DNA of 64,000 bases from positions 470,692,008 to 470,756,007 of the forward strand of contig NC_081405.1 of the NCBI RefSeq assembly GCF_030272615.1. Direction: 5' to 3'. Under the pieces are notes generated by a model that ran no database searches, was not told the origin of the DNA, and worked only from the letters and a program-made list of their open reading frames with translations. This stretch comes from Cryptomeria japonica (taxonomy: Eukaryota; Streptophyta; Pinopsida; Cupressales; Cupressaceae). The translations under genes were made by a program, and so were the position numbers. Below, in pieces: positions 33,749-46,043 of this stretch (the first letter of the stretch is position 1; every line of letters starts with the position of its first letter).

Positions 33749-35917
33749 GGACGACATGAACCGCTGCTGCCAGAGTTCAAGCCCAAAGGTAATACAGGCC
33801 TAGGCTTTGAAAAAGAGATCCTTCCTAAACTCAGATTTAAAGGAAAACCTAGCAAACCATTTTGCCCACCTACTGTAAAGAGGACACCTTTCATAATCAA
33901 AGCACCATCAAGCAATATTGTCACTGCCCCATCGAGGCTCACAAACCCACCGCAACCGTCATCAGTGCCAAAAATCCCACCAATTGAACTAGTAATCCCA
34001 TCCACAGCAGTCATCACATCAATAAAACCATTCATAGCAGCAACTATATTGGAACCCGTAGCAGCATCTATGGCACCAGCCGTTCCAATAGAAGCCACTA
34101 AATCAACCCTGTCGATACTTCCAGTGACAAAACCTTTAAACCCCATCACAGTTCCTGCAGCACCGATCACCTCAAAGGTACATAAACCAATCACACCTGC
34201 AGTATTCAACTCCAGCGACATCCTAGTATGGTATAGCAATCGGATGCTGGAAAGTGATTCAGAGACCGACTCACATGAGTGGGAATTTGATTCTGTACAG
34301 CTTAACACTTCAGATGAGGAAGACACGTCACCACCTCCACCACGCAAAGACATTCCTGTTTACAGAGAAGCACAGATAAAGACCACTTGGGTACCTGAGC
34401 TGGAAACATCTTCCACAGACCCTACGTCTCATCCTACGCCGGATTCTGATAGGGAGAGTACCATCAACAACCTTCACCACACTGTCTTAACCCTCACTGA
34501 TACATCTCCCGCACTTAACTTAATCGATGAAGTAATGCCCATTATCCACCCTGAACTCATCGAATGGAACCAACCAAATCCCCCATGTCTTGACCTCTTC
34601 CAAAACGATGAGGCTATCATTGACTTTTTGGAATTAAGGTATAATCTACCAAGCGGGGATCACAAAGCTGGATTCGCCATTGAACTTAATAGCGCAGCAT
34701 ACTTCGGGGCGGATGCCAAACCCTTCAGCTGCAAAAATATAACATTAAAACATGGATCTTCCAGTGAAAACCACACTGTGGCACTGTTTGATCCAACAAA
34801 AGTAAAAAGAAAGAGCGTATCCAACGGTGAAAACCTCTCTGAGGCACTTGAGGATGAAGGGTTTGACATTCTCCCTGCTAGTACACAACAGGAACGATCG
34901 ATGATTCTCATTGAGGAGACTAAAGAATACAATGTGGGGACTCCTGAAAACCCTCATATCATACATCTGGCATCTCTTCTCACTCCAGAGGAACAGCCTC
35001 AATTTATAGAGTTCTTCCAACAGCGTCAGATCAACTTTGCATGGTCATATGTAGACATGCCTGGGCTTGATCCTATTTTAGTCATGCATCATCTCACAGT
35101 AGCAAAAGGAGCCAAACCTATCAAGCAGAAGCTTCGTAAGATGCATCCTCAGATTGCCATGCTAGTCAAAACAAAACTCAAGAAACTCCTGGATGTTGGT
35201 TTCATTAGACCAATTGATTATGCAGAATGGATCTCCAACATTGTACCAGTTGGCAAACCAAAAGGGGGCATCCGCATTTGTACAGACTTCAGAGATTTGA
35301 ATAAGGCATGTCCTAAGGATGACTTCCCTCTACCAAATATCGACATCATAGTAGATTTGACAGCAGGACATGCCATGCTTTCACTCATGGATGGCTTTTC
35401 AGGATACAATCAAATAAAGATCGCACCAGAGGACCAACATAAGACAGCCTTCACATGTCCATGGGGTACATACTGTTGGAATGTAATGCCTTTTGGTCTA
35501 AAGAATGCAGGAGCGACCTATCAAAGAGCAATGACCACCATCTTCCATGACATGATGCATACTATAATGGAAGATTATGTGGATGATTTACTAGCAAAAT
35601 CACTTACTAGAGAAAGACATCTTCACATCTTAGATAAAATCTTTGATAGACTGGAACAATACCATGTTCGACTCAACCCAAAGAAATGTGTCTTCGGAGT
35701 GACCTCCGAGAAGCTTCTAGGATACATTGTCTCAAGAAAAGGCATTGAGGTCAATCCAGCAAAGGTTAAAGCAATCATGGACATGCCACCTCCAAAGAAT
35801 ATCAGTCAGCTAAGAACACTACAAGGATGGCTTCAATCTATCCACAGATTCATTGCACAATTGGCTGATAAGTGTCACCCATTCACACACCTGCTACACA
35901 AGAACATCCGCTTTTAG
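33749..35917 (+). pseudogene. gypsy 1 linker and reverse transcriptase
   Basis: Same frame as protease. The first 200 or so codons form a Pro/Ala/Thr/Ile-rich linker, then an acidic stretch. From about 34540 a region shared with gypsy 2 (NDEAIIDFLELRYNLPS, AAYFGADAKPF) leads to the RT: FIRPIDYAEWISNIVPVGKP, RICTDFRDLNKACPKDDFPL, MDGFSGYNQI, MPFGLKNAGATYQRAM and the catalytic YVDD at 35576-35587. RT copies RNA to cDNA. The frame meets TAG at 35915-35917 (NIRF-stop-WDD), where a CAG Gln codon is the simplest ancestor. The RT itself is intact. Confidence 0.9.
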
Positions 35918-38200
35918 TGGGATGACAGATGCCAGCAAGCATTTCAGGCGCTTAAAGACTATCTCATGAATCCACCATTGCTGATGCCACCAGATCCAAG
36001 TAGACCATTATTGCTCTATATCTCAGCAACAAGTACAGCATTGGGTGTACTACTGGCACAACATAATGCAGAAGGAAAAGAGTGTGCTATTTACTACATC
36101 TCTCGCACACTGGTGGGCTATGAACTCAATTACACACCTATTGAGCGAGCTTGCCTAGCAGTAATCTTGGAAGCCACTAAACTGAGGCACTATCTGTTAA
36201 CACACAAGGTGCAACTCATTGCAAAGATTGATCCACTCAAGTATTTACTTAGCAAAGCAGCATTGACAGGTCGCTTAGCCAAATGGGTGATGATTCTAAG
36301 TGAATTTGATATTGAGTATGTGGACCGTAAAGCTATCAAAGGTCAGGTTATTGCAGATCAGTTGGCCGATGCACCTCTCATAGGTGATCATCCTCTCATT
36401 TCCAATTTTCCAGATGAAGAGATATTCATGATTACAGAAGCACAGTCATGGAAATTATACTTTGATGGTTCATACACTAGGCACGGCTCGGGGGCAGGCA
36501 TTTTGTTTATCACACCTCAAGGTGATAGCATCCCGAAGTCTTACAGGCTCACATTTCCATGCACAAACAACATAGCAGAGTATGAGGCTTTGATCACAGG
36601 ACTCAGATTAGCCATACAATGGAAATTAAAAGAATTGCAAGTATATGGCGATTCCCAACTAGTCATTCGACAAGCAACAGATGAGTATCAGACCAAAGAT
36701 GATAAACTCATGCCATACAAGCAAATGGTGGACAATCTAAAGACATCATTTACTACTATCACTTTTGAGCAGATACCAAGAGATCAGAATCGAGCTGCTG
36801 ACGCTATGGCTACCATCGCATCTCTACTAGATCTTCCACAGAATTCAACATGCTACGAGTTCTTGGTAGAACAACTTTGGATCCCCGCTTATGATATCCC
36901 CGAATCTGAAATGATATGTTGCCTTGTTGGTTCTGAATCCCCATGGTACGGTGAGTTCTACACCTATCTCTGCGATCACACCCTTCCTCCCAACCAATCA
37001 AATAACCAACGTAAAACCTTCATTCGCCAAACTGCTCGATATACCATTATTGCCGAAACCCTATACCGACGCGGTCTTGATGGTACTCTCCTTCGATGTC
37101 TAGAACAAGGTGAGATAACAAAGGCTTTGGAAGAGGTACATGAAGGAATTTGCGGGACTCACTCAAGTGGTCCATCACTAGCCAAGAAGATCATGCGAGC
37201 TGGATACTATTGGCCATCTATGGAAAAGGATTCCTACTACTTTGTGAGGAAGTGCAAAAAATGTCAAGTTCATGGCAACCTAATACATGCACCAGCTCAA
37301 GAACTGCAACCAATCACAACACCATGGCCTTTTTGTCAATGGGGTCTTGATCTTGTGGGTAAAATCCATCCATCTTCATCCAATGGCCATAAATTCATTA
37401 TTACCACCACCGAATATTTCACCAAGTGGATCGAAGCTGTTCCACTTACCCAAGTCACCGGCAAGCAGATCGCCTCATTCATCCTCAATTACATCATCTG
37501 CCGGTATGGTGTGCCCATGTCCATTGTCACAGATAACGGTCTTCCTTTCAAAAATCAGGATGTTCGTGAGCTTTGTGAGAAATTTCATATCCAACACCGC
37601 TTTTCCACTCCCTATTACCCACAAGGCAATGGTCAGGCCGAAGCATCCAATAAAAACATATTGAGGATCCTAAAGAAGACAGTCAATGATGTCGGCCGTG
37701 ATTGGCATGTTCAATTGAATCCAGCGCTATGGGCATATCGAACTAGCATTCGGACCCCTACAGGTGCAACTCCTTATTCATTGGTCTATGGTGCTGAAGC
37801 TATCTTACCTATTGAGGTCGAGATACCATCCTTACGAGTTTCATTGCACAATCTCATCGATGATGAAGCATACAGAGTATCTCATCTTCAGGACTTAGAG
37901 TTACTAGATGAGAAGCGACAAGCTGCATACAATCACCTCAAAGCCTATCAGCAGCGCATGAGTAGAAGCTACAATCACCGAGTTAGATCTCGTACATTTG
38001 AGGTAGGTGATCTTGTTCTTCAAGAAAATCCTCGCAACCAACCAAACAGAGAACATCAAGGCAAGTTTGAATCAAACTGGTTGGGCCCGTATGTTGTCAC
38101 TGCTGTATTCGGGTCTGGGGCATATCAGTTGGCTACATCAGACGGAGAACCGCTCGCAGATCCAATCAATAGCATGCACCTCAAACGGTTTTATACCTAA
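35918..38200 (+). CDS. gypsy 1 RNase H, second RNase H and integrase
   Basis: Continues the pol frame after the TAG; an internal ATG at 35966 is probably not the true start. The Ty3-type RNase H (LLLYISATSTALGVLLAQHN) is followed near 36445-36830 by a second RNase H (WKLYFDGSYTRHGSGAGIL, NNIAEYEALITGL, QVYGDSQLVIRQ, DQNRAADAMA), the hallmark of the Tat lineage. Integrase has the H2C2 knuckle (HEGICGTH ... CKKCQVHGN) and the catalytic triad: Asp in GLDLVG (about 37350), Asp in VTDNG (37532-37534) and Glu in GQAEASNK (37640-37642), 35 residues apart. It ends with a GLP-type C-terminal part (GKFESNWLGPYVVTAVFGSG). No stop or frameshift from 35918 to 38200. Confidence 0.9.
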   Translation, partial: WDDRCQQAFQALKDYLMNPPLLMPPDPSRPLLLYISATSTALGVLLAQHNAEGKECAIYYISRTLVGYELNYTPIERACLAVILEATKLRHYLLTHKVQLIAKIDPLKYLLSKAALTGRLAKWVMILSEFDIEYVDRKAIKGQVIADQLADAPLIGDHPLISNFPDEEIFMITEAQSWKLYFDGSYTRHGSGAGILFITPQGDSIPKSYRLTFPCTNNIAEYEALITGLRLAIQWKLKELQVYGDSQLVIRQATDEYQTKDDKLMPYKQMVDNLKTSFTTITFEQIPRDQNRAADAMATIASLLDLPQNSTCYEFLVEQLWIPAYDIPESEMICCLVGSESPWYGEFYTYLCDHTLPPNQSNNQRKTFIRQTARYTIIAETLYRRGLDGTLLRCLEQGEITKALEEVHEGICGTHSSGPSLAKKIMRAGYYWPSMEKDSYYFVRKCKKCQVHGNLIHAPAQELQPITTPWPFCQWGLDLVGKIHPSSSNGHKFIITTTEYFTKWIEAVPLTQVTGKQIASFILNYIICRYGVPMSIVTDNGLPFKNQDVRELCEKFHIQHRFSTPYYPQGNGQAEASNKNILRILKKTVNDVGRDWHVQLNPALWAYRTSIRTPTGATPYSLVYGAEAILPIEVEIPSLRVSLHNLIDDEAYRVSHLQDLELLDEKRQAAYNHLKAYQQRMSRSYNHRVRSRTFEVGDLVLQENPRNQPNREHQGKFESNWLGPYVVTAVFGSGAYQLATSDGEPLADPINSMHLKRFYT

Positions 38201-40627
38201 GGTGTACAAGGCATCAGGCTCCCCTGCATATCAGAAAATACCAAAAACATTCAGAAAAATGTCCTAAAGAAAATACAAAAACATTCAAAAAAGTAAAGAA
38301 AAATCATGCATCCAAACGGTGAACAAACACTCCAGTGGCACCTTGGGTAAGTACGATGGCGAAAACCTGGCAAATAGGCGCCACTCATAAAGGCAATGGC
38401 TCCAGTATCTTTCAGGCTCATTGCGATCACATTCATACATACACACATCCATCCATCTAACCATGGCTTGTTATTTGATCTGTCATCCAAGAAAGTACTT
38501 CATGCGTCTAGCATCCCGCTTTTTCATAAATCATGTCCAACTTGGGGGCAATGCCCTTACAATCTAGATGATGGAAGTGGATTCTACATTACTGGTGATT
38601 CATTGGCAAAAACATTCAAAAATGTCTCGCAAAATACAAAAACATTCAAAAATGTCTCGCAAAATACAAAAACATTCAAAAATGTCTCGCAAAATATCAA
38701 AAACATTCAAAAATGACTCACAAAATCCACAAACATTCAAAAACTATTACACAAAATCCAAAAACATCGAAAAACCATCGAAAATCACCCAAAAAACATG
38801 ACAACACCTTGTACATATTCATCCGATCAGATACAAAATACTCACACAAATGACCACTTATCACTTGACCAACACAATCAACATCAACAATCCAAACTGT
38901 CTTAAACAAGGATGCATCCTTCCTTATCAAAACAAAGACAAGATGACATTTTCTTTGACAAGAAAATTGTGTTAAGCTATCAAATACTTGGTTGATTTAT
39001 GAGTACAATCATTTGTTTATCTGTATCGGGATCTTTCAGCATTGTTTTGTATCGTTTGCGCATTACTTCCGATGAAGTACTGGGGCATGTACTAATGGTG
39101 TCTACGTGGGAAGTTCACCAAGCTACATGATCTTATGCAAAATGCAGTCATAGATCATTACGGCTTGTTGACTACAGCGTATACCTCGACCATATGAGCA
39201 TGAACCATTACCAAGGATCCATATTCTTTATTCTTTATGTATATATTGTTTGTTTGCAGGTACAATTCTCTTTCTTTGGTTCCTCCTACCTCATCCAAAC
39301 TGGATAAAGGTTTTATCTCTTATTACGGTATGCACTTGTCTCAGGATATGATCAGCCTAAGATCAAGGAGGACGTTCCAAGTCATGCATGAAAGGAGATA
39401 ATCCTTATCTGTTCCGCAAGCAATACTCAGGTCAACTTGATCCATTATATCAAGTTGCTTGTATTAACTTGCTATATAAAAATCCATATAAGAAATACTC
39501 TGGTCATCTTGAATCTTTATGTCAAGTTGCTTGTATTTTCTTACAACATTTTAAAGCTCAATGATGAAAAATAAAGCACCATGGATCGTCATTCCATCTC
39601 ATTTGTATATATTGCATTTCGTTGCATTCCACCCATCCATACATTCATAATAGCTGCATATCATGCATACATAGTCATAATAATGCATACTCTATTTTAC
39701 TCATCTTCTTCCATAGGACTCGATCCTAGTCCTCCATATCTTCTATCTAACATCAAATCCCCCCTCACCCTCCCTATCTTGATCATCAACATCATCCTAA
39801 TCCCTTCATCGCTTCCCATCCTCACTCATCCACAAAATTAAGCCAGTTACTCTATCTACACAGATACATCGACTCCCACACACCTAGACTATCAACAGAT
39901 ACTCTGATCAAGTATCTTCGGGTCTCAACAGGTAATCGATTATGGTAATCCTAGACTACATCAGGCATTTATCACAATGACCTAGTCTCAACGGGGTTGC
40001 CATGATTCCCCACAACCATCCATCACACGCACACACTATCAATTGATCAACCAATCAAACACAATCCAACGGACAATTACATCAATTGTCTACGTCTCAA
40101 CGAGTATTTTGCTTCATATACCTTGACTTCATCGGGCAATTACATCAATTGTCTAAGTCACCATCAGGTCACTTTGATTCACTTACTCAGACTTTATCAT
40201 GTCCAAGCGACCAACTGACATCAACTGTCACGCTTTGACTTGACTGGGGCAATTCAACCGATTGCACCAGATTGTCCAACCAATTTTGATCAATTGTATA
40301 GCATCAATCAAAACCCCACACTACATCTGCTATGTATCTCTTGCATGACCTCAGGGTACTCGCTGGCTTGTTGTTTCTTCATATTCACTCCATTTTCTCC
40401 CATTCTTTCATCATTAGTTCTAATTTCTTCTATTCTACCTCCCCTCCACTTTTCATTCTTTTTCGAGAGATCGCCCGATTTTATAAAAAAAAGCAAAAAC
40501 AAAAAAAAACAAAACATTCGGCCCATCTCTCGAGGGGGCATACCACCCATTAAATTTACATTTTATGGGGCATTTCTTCACACCTATTTTTCTTTCTTTG
40601 AAACGACGCGATAAACCGCACCGTCTC
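38201..40627 (+). other. gypsy 1 region between pol and the 3' LTR
   Basis: About 2.4 kb without a convincing gene on either strand. It holds a 30-bp tandem repeat at 38607-38790, a pyrimidine-rich stretch at 40340-40450 and recurrent short words of the type caattacatcaattgtc (about 40075 and 40137). Unlike gypsy 2 there is no antisense PMD gene here. Confidence 0.6.
38607..38790 (+). repeat. 30-bp tandem repeat in gypsy 1
   Basis: Three nearly perfect units of caaaaacattcaaaaatgtc plus tcgcaaaata (38607, 38637, 38667), then decaying units to about 38790. Two looser copies occur earlier at about 38240-38290. Confidence 0.85.
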
Positions 40628-40640
40628 AAAGAGGGGCAAA
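40628..40640 (+). promoter_or_regulatory. Polypurine tract of gypsy 1
   Basis: aaagaggggcaaa abuts the 3' LTR start tgtagtcaca. Confidence 0.8.
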
Positions 40641-42486
40641 TGTAGTCACATAAATCTGTCCACTTAATTAAATGAATACTTAGTATTTATTTGATTATTT
40701 AACCATCAATTAATAATTAATTAAATTAATATTTAATTAATTCATCTTAACCCTATTCTCCTATTAATTAAATAAATTATTCAATTTATTTGATTTAATT
40801 CACTTAACCAAATTCAGACCATTAATTAAATAAATAAATCATATTTATTTAATTAAATCTTCTCTCACATTTAAATAAATTAATATTTATTTAAAACCCC
40901 CAAAATCCCACCTCTCACATTTAAATAAATAAATCATTTATTTAAAATCACCTTTATCCTCCACCCACTTGCATTTTCCTACAAATACAAGTTGCACAAT
41001 TATTTTAAATAAATAATTTATTTAAATCACCTTTATCCTCCACCCACTTGTATTTTCCTACAAAAGCAAGTTGCACAACTATTTTAAATAAATTATTTAT
41101 TTAAAATCCTATTTATCCTCACCCACTTGAAACCTTTAATGGTTTCCCTTAAAGTATTCAAACTTGATGGCTTTAAAGTCTTCAAACTTGATGGCTTCCT
41201 TCTATAATCTTCTTAAGACTTTAATGGTTTTCCTTAAAGTCTTCAAGCCTTTAATGGTTTTCCTTAAAGTCTTCAAGCCTTTAATGGTTTCCCTCAAAGT
41301 CTTCAAGCATTTTAATGCTTTATCTTCATTTTTCTCATTTAAATAAATTAATATTTATTTGAATATTTATCCAAATGCAAATTACACCATTTAATTGAAA
41401 TAAATGATTTTATTTTAATTGAAAATACCAAAATTTCTCCCACTTGCATTTTCCTACAAAATCCACTTGTATGCCTAAACCCCTTCTAGATTCTTCTAAA
41501 CCCTTCCTAATTAGCCTAATCCATCCCCTAAATATTGTCACATTCCTAAGCAAATTGGAGTCACTTCTCAAAGACTCCAAAGTCTTTGAAAAGCAATTAA
41601 TGCTTTGTGTGTTCAACAAATTAACCCTCAAAGTCTTTGATAACCATTGAAGGCTTTCAACCTTCAACCACTTAATCCCCAAAGTCTCCAATAACCATTA
41701 ATGGTTACCTCAAACCCTCCCACATGGTTAAAACATTTGTTTTGACTCAACCTCTACCCAACCCAAAGGTCTCATCAAGCCTTTAATGCTTTGACCATGA
41801 TTATCTCTTAATCATTTGCACAAAGGTTTATCCTTGGATTAACTCTTAATCCAATGGGTAATCTTAATTTAGACTTGACCCTTACCTTCTAGATAACCAT
41901 GAGGTCTTCTCAGGCCTTTAATGCCTCCAACCTCTTCTCTCAACCCAATCCTATGTTGACACTTGTCACCATTTTATTGGTGCCAATTGTGCACATGGAT
42001 CCCCAACTTTCAAACTTGGCCCTTGATTAAACCATTCAATCTTAACCCTTCATTTCCCCATTTCTTCTATAAATAGAACCCTTCTCCTCAAGCAAAAAGA
42101 AGCATTTTAGAGTATTGTTGTTATACTGGCATTAGCATAGAGCTTTTTCATAGCATCACTATCTACTCTTGCATAGTATTTGCTTATCATATTCAACCAT
42201 CTTGAATCTCCATATGGCATCCATGGCTAGTGCTAAAAGCTGAGAGCTACACTCATTTGGGACTTGGAGAGGAGAGAAACAAGGGAGAAGCATCAAAAGG
42301 CATCATGGAAGCATCTTAGGGAGGCTCTTCTCCTTTCTTTTATTTTGTTAAACTTCTTTCATGCTTTTTGAAATCTCTCTTGATATGTTTGGAATGGTTT
42401 TTAGTTCTTTGTTTTGTTTTTATGGTTGAAACTAACTTATTAACATTGAACTTTGTTGTTGCCTTGTCCCCATTTCCATGACATCA
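40641..42486 (+). repeat. 3' LTR of gypsy 1
   Basis: 1846 bp, four substitutions from the 5' LTR, with the same internal tandem repeats and TATA box (42068-42075). It is followed by the target duplication cctat. Confidence 0.95.
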
Positions 42487-44312
42487 CCTATAAATACCAA
42501 TATAAACCCATTTGATAAGGATTGGAAACAATGATCTTGTAATACAATTTTTTACCTTTCTAATTCATTTTTTCTTTTTCTCTTTTTTTAGTTTTTAATC
42601 TTTCAGTCTTCTCCTATCTTTTACAAGTTCATTTCAATGAATACTCAATGAGATTGACATTTAATTAAGGCCACTAACATTTTAATGATCCTAAAGTGTC
42701 TTTTGTGGTAATTTGGACTGCATTGATTATGTGAAGTTTATCTTTCATTCATATAAAGTTACTCTAAAGATAGCATCAACCTATGTGGTGGTTGCAATAG
42801 TGGGTCATGCCAAGGTTTATTTTAGTCAAATTTTTCTATTCATCAAATGATGCATTGAAGATATTCGTCACAAAACTTAGAATATTATCAATCCTTTCCT
42901 TCTTACCCCTTTTTTCTATTTTTGAAATAGTGGTTAATTTAAGATTAGACAATTTCCTTTTATTGCTTTGTTAGATTATTTTGGTGCAAGGATTGATTAA
43001 TTTTTTATTAAGACAAGCAAGTGTTTTCTTTAAAAAGAAAAACTATATTCAATTATGTAATCAATTTTTGAACTTGATATTCAATTTAATATATGCCAAT
43101 TTTGTAAATAATCTTTTTATGAAATTCTTTATTCATTATTGTATCTAATTGTGGTGATAAATTATGAATTCTTTGAGATTGTACATAAGTGACTCTTTAA
43201 CTTCCAAGGTGCAATTCATTCAGTTTGAAATTTTAAGGTAGTACTCCAAGGTGTGCTTATAAAGTATCATTTCTAACAAAAAATATTATTTGAAATTAAT
43301 TCTTATAATATGTTTGAATATTTAAGAGTTCCATTGGAGCCCCTTGACACAAACAACTCTTGGGGTGTAAAAACATTTCAAGCAGGGAACTAATATTGTT
43401 GCGAGTCAAAATAGCCATCAATGAAAATGTCTTTTTCCCAAGTTGATTATAGGCAAATTCTGATCACAAACACACCAAGAGAAGTATCTTTACAAAAACG
43501 GTTGCAAGGTGTGTGCCCTTGGTCTCCTTGCATTGTGCAACATAGCGCTCAGGTTTGTGACATGGCTTAACTGCCTCCTGTGGTTTCTATAAGTCTAGTG
43601 GTTGTATCAGGCATTAACAAGTCGATCCTTTGGTGCAACGACAACCACACTTGTAACAAGTGGTATCAGAGCTTGGTCACAAGTTCAAACCGCTCACTTG
43701 TGTTTGGGTGGGGAATTGTTGCAATGCTCGGGTTTGTGACATGGCTTAACTGCCTCCTATGGATTCTATAAGTCTAGTGGTTGTATCAGGCATGAACAAG
43801 TTGATATTTTGGTGCAACAACAACCACACTTGTAATAAAAACATCTAATACATTATGAAAGATATAAATATCAAGTATAGCACATGATTGGTTGATACTT
43901 ATGTTTGTCCTAAAACTCTAAATGATGTCCAAGGAGATTTTGAATTTCTTTATCTAAATGACTCTTCCAATGTATCATGCACAACATGGATAGGAGGGGA
44001 AACAAATGGTTACTACAATGCAAAATCACAACACTTCTACATAAAGGTATATTTTGATTCATTGAGACAAAGGTGTGTAACTGAAGATAAGATATAGTTT
44101 GATTTCTTGGACAAGAGATATAGAGAAAATCCAAAATATTTTCATATGCTCTCACATGAATATTGTATATGTCTAGGCTCATATTAGATCTTGGAAAGGA
44201 CCAAATCTTTGATTTATTTATTTTTGGAATGGATTGTGTATGACCACTTGATCAACAAAAAATGTAACCTCTTCTAAAGTTGCCTAAAATAATATAAAAA
44301 AATTGTTATAGA

Positions 44313-44347
<35 letters not shown>
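42487..44347. other. Gene-less stretch between the two gypsy elements
   Basis: AT-rich, no recognised gene. It contains a 179-bp-period duplication (43547-43840) with a primer-site-like word and ends in a (TA)n microsatellite at about 44319-44347, into which gypsy 2 inserted. A 69-codon frame at 43888-44097 has no domain that I recognise. Confidence 0.5.
43547..43840 (+). repeat. Tandem duplication with a tRNA-iMet primer-site-like word
   Basis: A stretch of about 114 bp (gctcaggtttgtgacatggc ... ccacacttgtaa) recurs 179 bases downstream with few changes. Between the copies lies tggtatcagagcttggtcac (43661-43680), which fits a copia primer-binding site. It is followed by aagttcaaacc, which resembles a tRNA B box. 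It may be a decayed LTR end or a SINE fragment; I cannot decide. Confidence 0.55.
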
Positions 44348-44351
<4 letters not shown>

Positions 44352-46020
44352 ACGTCGTAAATTGTACGCACTTGCTAAAGCAGTACAATTTCACACCTAG
44401 TTTAGCACCCGCCTTGGTGCATTTTGCATTATGCATTGCATTTCCCCTTTAGCACTTAATTAATCAAATAAATTAGGTCTAAGGTTCTATTTCATCATCT
44501 TCCACATCATAAAGTCGGGCCCTTTTCATTAAAGTGTGCCCCTTTCATTTTATTCCTCCAATACATCATTTAACCAAAAACCCTAATTAGGTCCTATTTT
44601 GAACTTAGGGGCTTGATTTCAGGGGTCAAAACATCTTGAAATCACCTGTAACTTCGAGATTCACTCTAAAATCATCATATCCGATGGCCTTGAAAATTTG
44701 GTGAAAAGTTGTCGGGACCGTGGCGCCTGGAGTGCACACGGTCCCGAACATTTTTCTCGAAATTTTAGGAGCGCAATCCAATCATAAAATAAAGCTTAAC
44801 CCCAAGAAATTGGCAGGAGATTCAATCTCTAGGTCGGCCAAAAGTTGGAATTAAGACCTAGGGTTTCATACATAAGAGCTCTCTTTCTTCATTTGAAAGG
44901 ATCCGAATTTTGGCTTCAGGAATCTCATATACAGCAAAAGGGCAGATCTTTGAAGACTTGAGCAACATTCAACATTCATTCATCAAGCATTCATCAATTT
45001 CATTCATCCACTTAAGGCTTGGAAGACATTGAAGAGCAATAGGGGATCACCGACTGAAGATTGGCTTATACCCCTCCCTTGGGGTTGGGTATGATTTCAT
45101 GTTGTTTTCATGTCTTTGCATGAGCTTCATTATATCATTTGCATTCATGCTTTAGATCACTTTGCATCTTGATTTGGAGCATTCACATTATCATTTACAA
45201 GCAATTAGGGTTTACTTTCTAGGTTGCTCTAGTTTGCTTACTTGCATTTTAGGATCTTGCACATACACAAGGTCTGCACACACATTACTTTTACAATACA
45301 ACTCGGCTATTCATGGAGGTGGAAATCAGAAAAGTGGGGGTTTGACTAAGGCAAAACCCTATATAGCCACCCAAAACACCTTTTCAGATATAAGTGCAGA
45401 TTTTGGGATTCAGACGACGCTGCAAGTTGCAGATCCGGAAGAAGCAGACGGAGACCGAACCATACACCAAGTTTCAGAGCCGAAGAGCAGGACAGGGGCG
45501 TGGGGCACCCTGGTCCTACCAGGACAGGGGTGCTGGGCACCCTGGTCCTTGGGACAAAGGCACTGGGTGCCCTGGTCCCTCTATCAGACAACAAGTTTTC
45601 AGCAGTTCGGACAGCTTTCTAGGTTGTAAGATAGCAGTTTCAGGAGCAGTTTCAGGGGCAGAATTAGGATAGTGGCACCCGCGCCCCTGTCCCGAACATT
45701 TTCACTCAAATTTTGACTCCGGGTACGCATTTGCATTCTTGTCTTGTCCTTGTGTTTACAACTTTCCATAGTTTAAGTTCAATTCTGCAATCTTGTTATT
45801 AGTTCATACCTGCACTTTGGGGTTAGGGATTGAACTTGCATCATTTTATCTTTCAATTACAACAAAGGAATAGAAATCCTAATAGGTAGCCCATGGCTCT
45901 CTCTTCTACAAAAAGAAGTAGCCAATTGTGTGATACCTCTAGGCTCTTTCATATTCCACACTGTGTGTCAAAAGGTAGGATTAGGACATGTTAGCCTAGT
46001 CTCGCTTTTTCCCCTACACA
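44348..46020 (+). repeat. 5' LTR of gypsy 2
   Basis: 1673 bp. It has a 7-bp insertion (atgcatt) relative to the 3' LTR. A 10-bp perfect inverted repeat (cgggaccgtg / cacggtcccg, 44713-44746) and a GC-rich part with repeated caccctggtcc words (about 45495-45585) stand out. A 155-codon frame at 45162-45629 recurs in the 3' LTR (56289-56756) and is probably fortuitous. Confidence 0.9.
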
Positions 46021-46023
46021 TTT

Positions 46024-46043
46024 TGGTGAACCCGACGTGAATC
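46024..46043 (+). promoter_or_regulatory. Primer-binding site of gypsy 2
   Basis: TGGTGAACCCGACGTGAATC, identical over 20 bases to the site in gypsy 1, three bases inside the LTR. Fits plant tRNA-Trp (recalled). Confidence 0.75.

Larger units (their letters stand above)
26361..42486 (+). mobile_element. Young complete Ty3/gypsy element, Tat type, 16.1 kb (gypsy 1)
   Basis: Two 1846-bp LTRs (26361-28206, 40641-42486), both beginning tgtagtcaca and ending gacatca, flanked by a perfect 5-bp duplication cctat (26356-26360, 42487-42491). The primer-binding site and purine tract are in place. Gene order gag, protease, RT, RNase H, second RNase H, integrase identifies Ty3/gypsy. The second RNase H and the C-x2-H-x4-H-x4-C knuckle place it in the Tat lineage. 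The interior is 12.4 kb with a 2.7-kb leader and 2.4 kb after pol. The LTRs differ at 4 positions by my hand comparison. The reading frame runs from 30896 to 38200 with three in-frame stops. Confidence 0.95.

Noticed and set aside
43660..43700. tRNA gene
   Set aside because: The B-box-like aagttcaaacc has no matching A box and no foldable cloverleaf at the right distance; better read as a primer-site or SINE fragment.
45394..45672. Overlapping LTR frames with GAPWSYQDRG / GHPGPWDKG repeats as a repetitive protein
   Set aside because: Produced by the GC-rich caccctggtcc repeat of the LTR; frame not extended to a credible gene.
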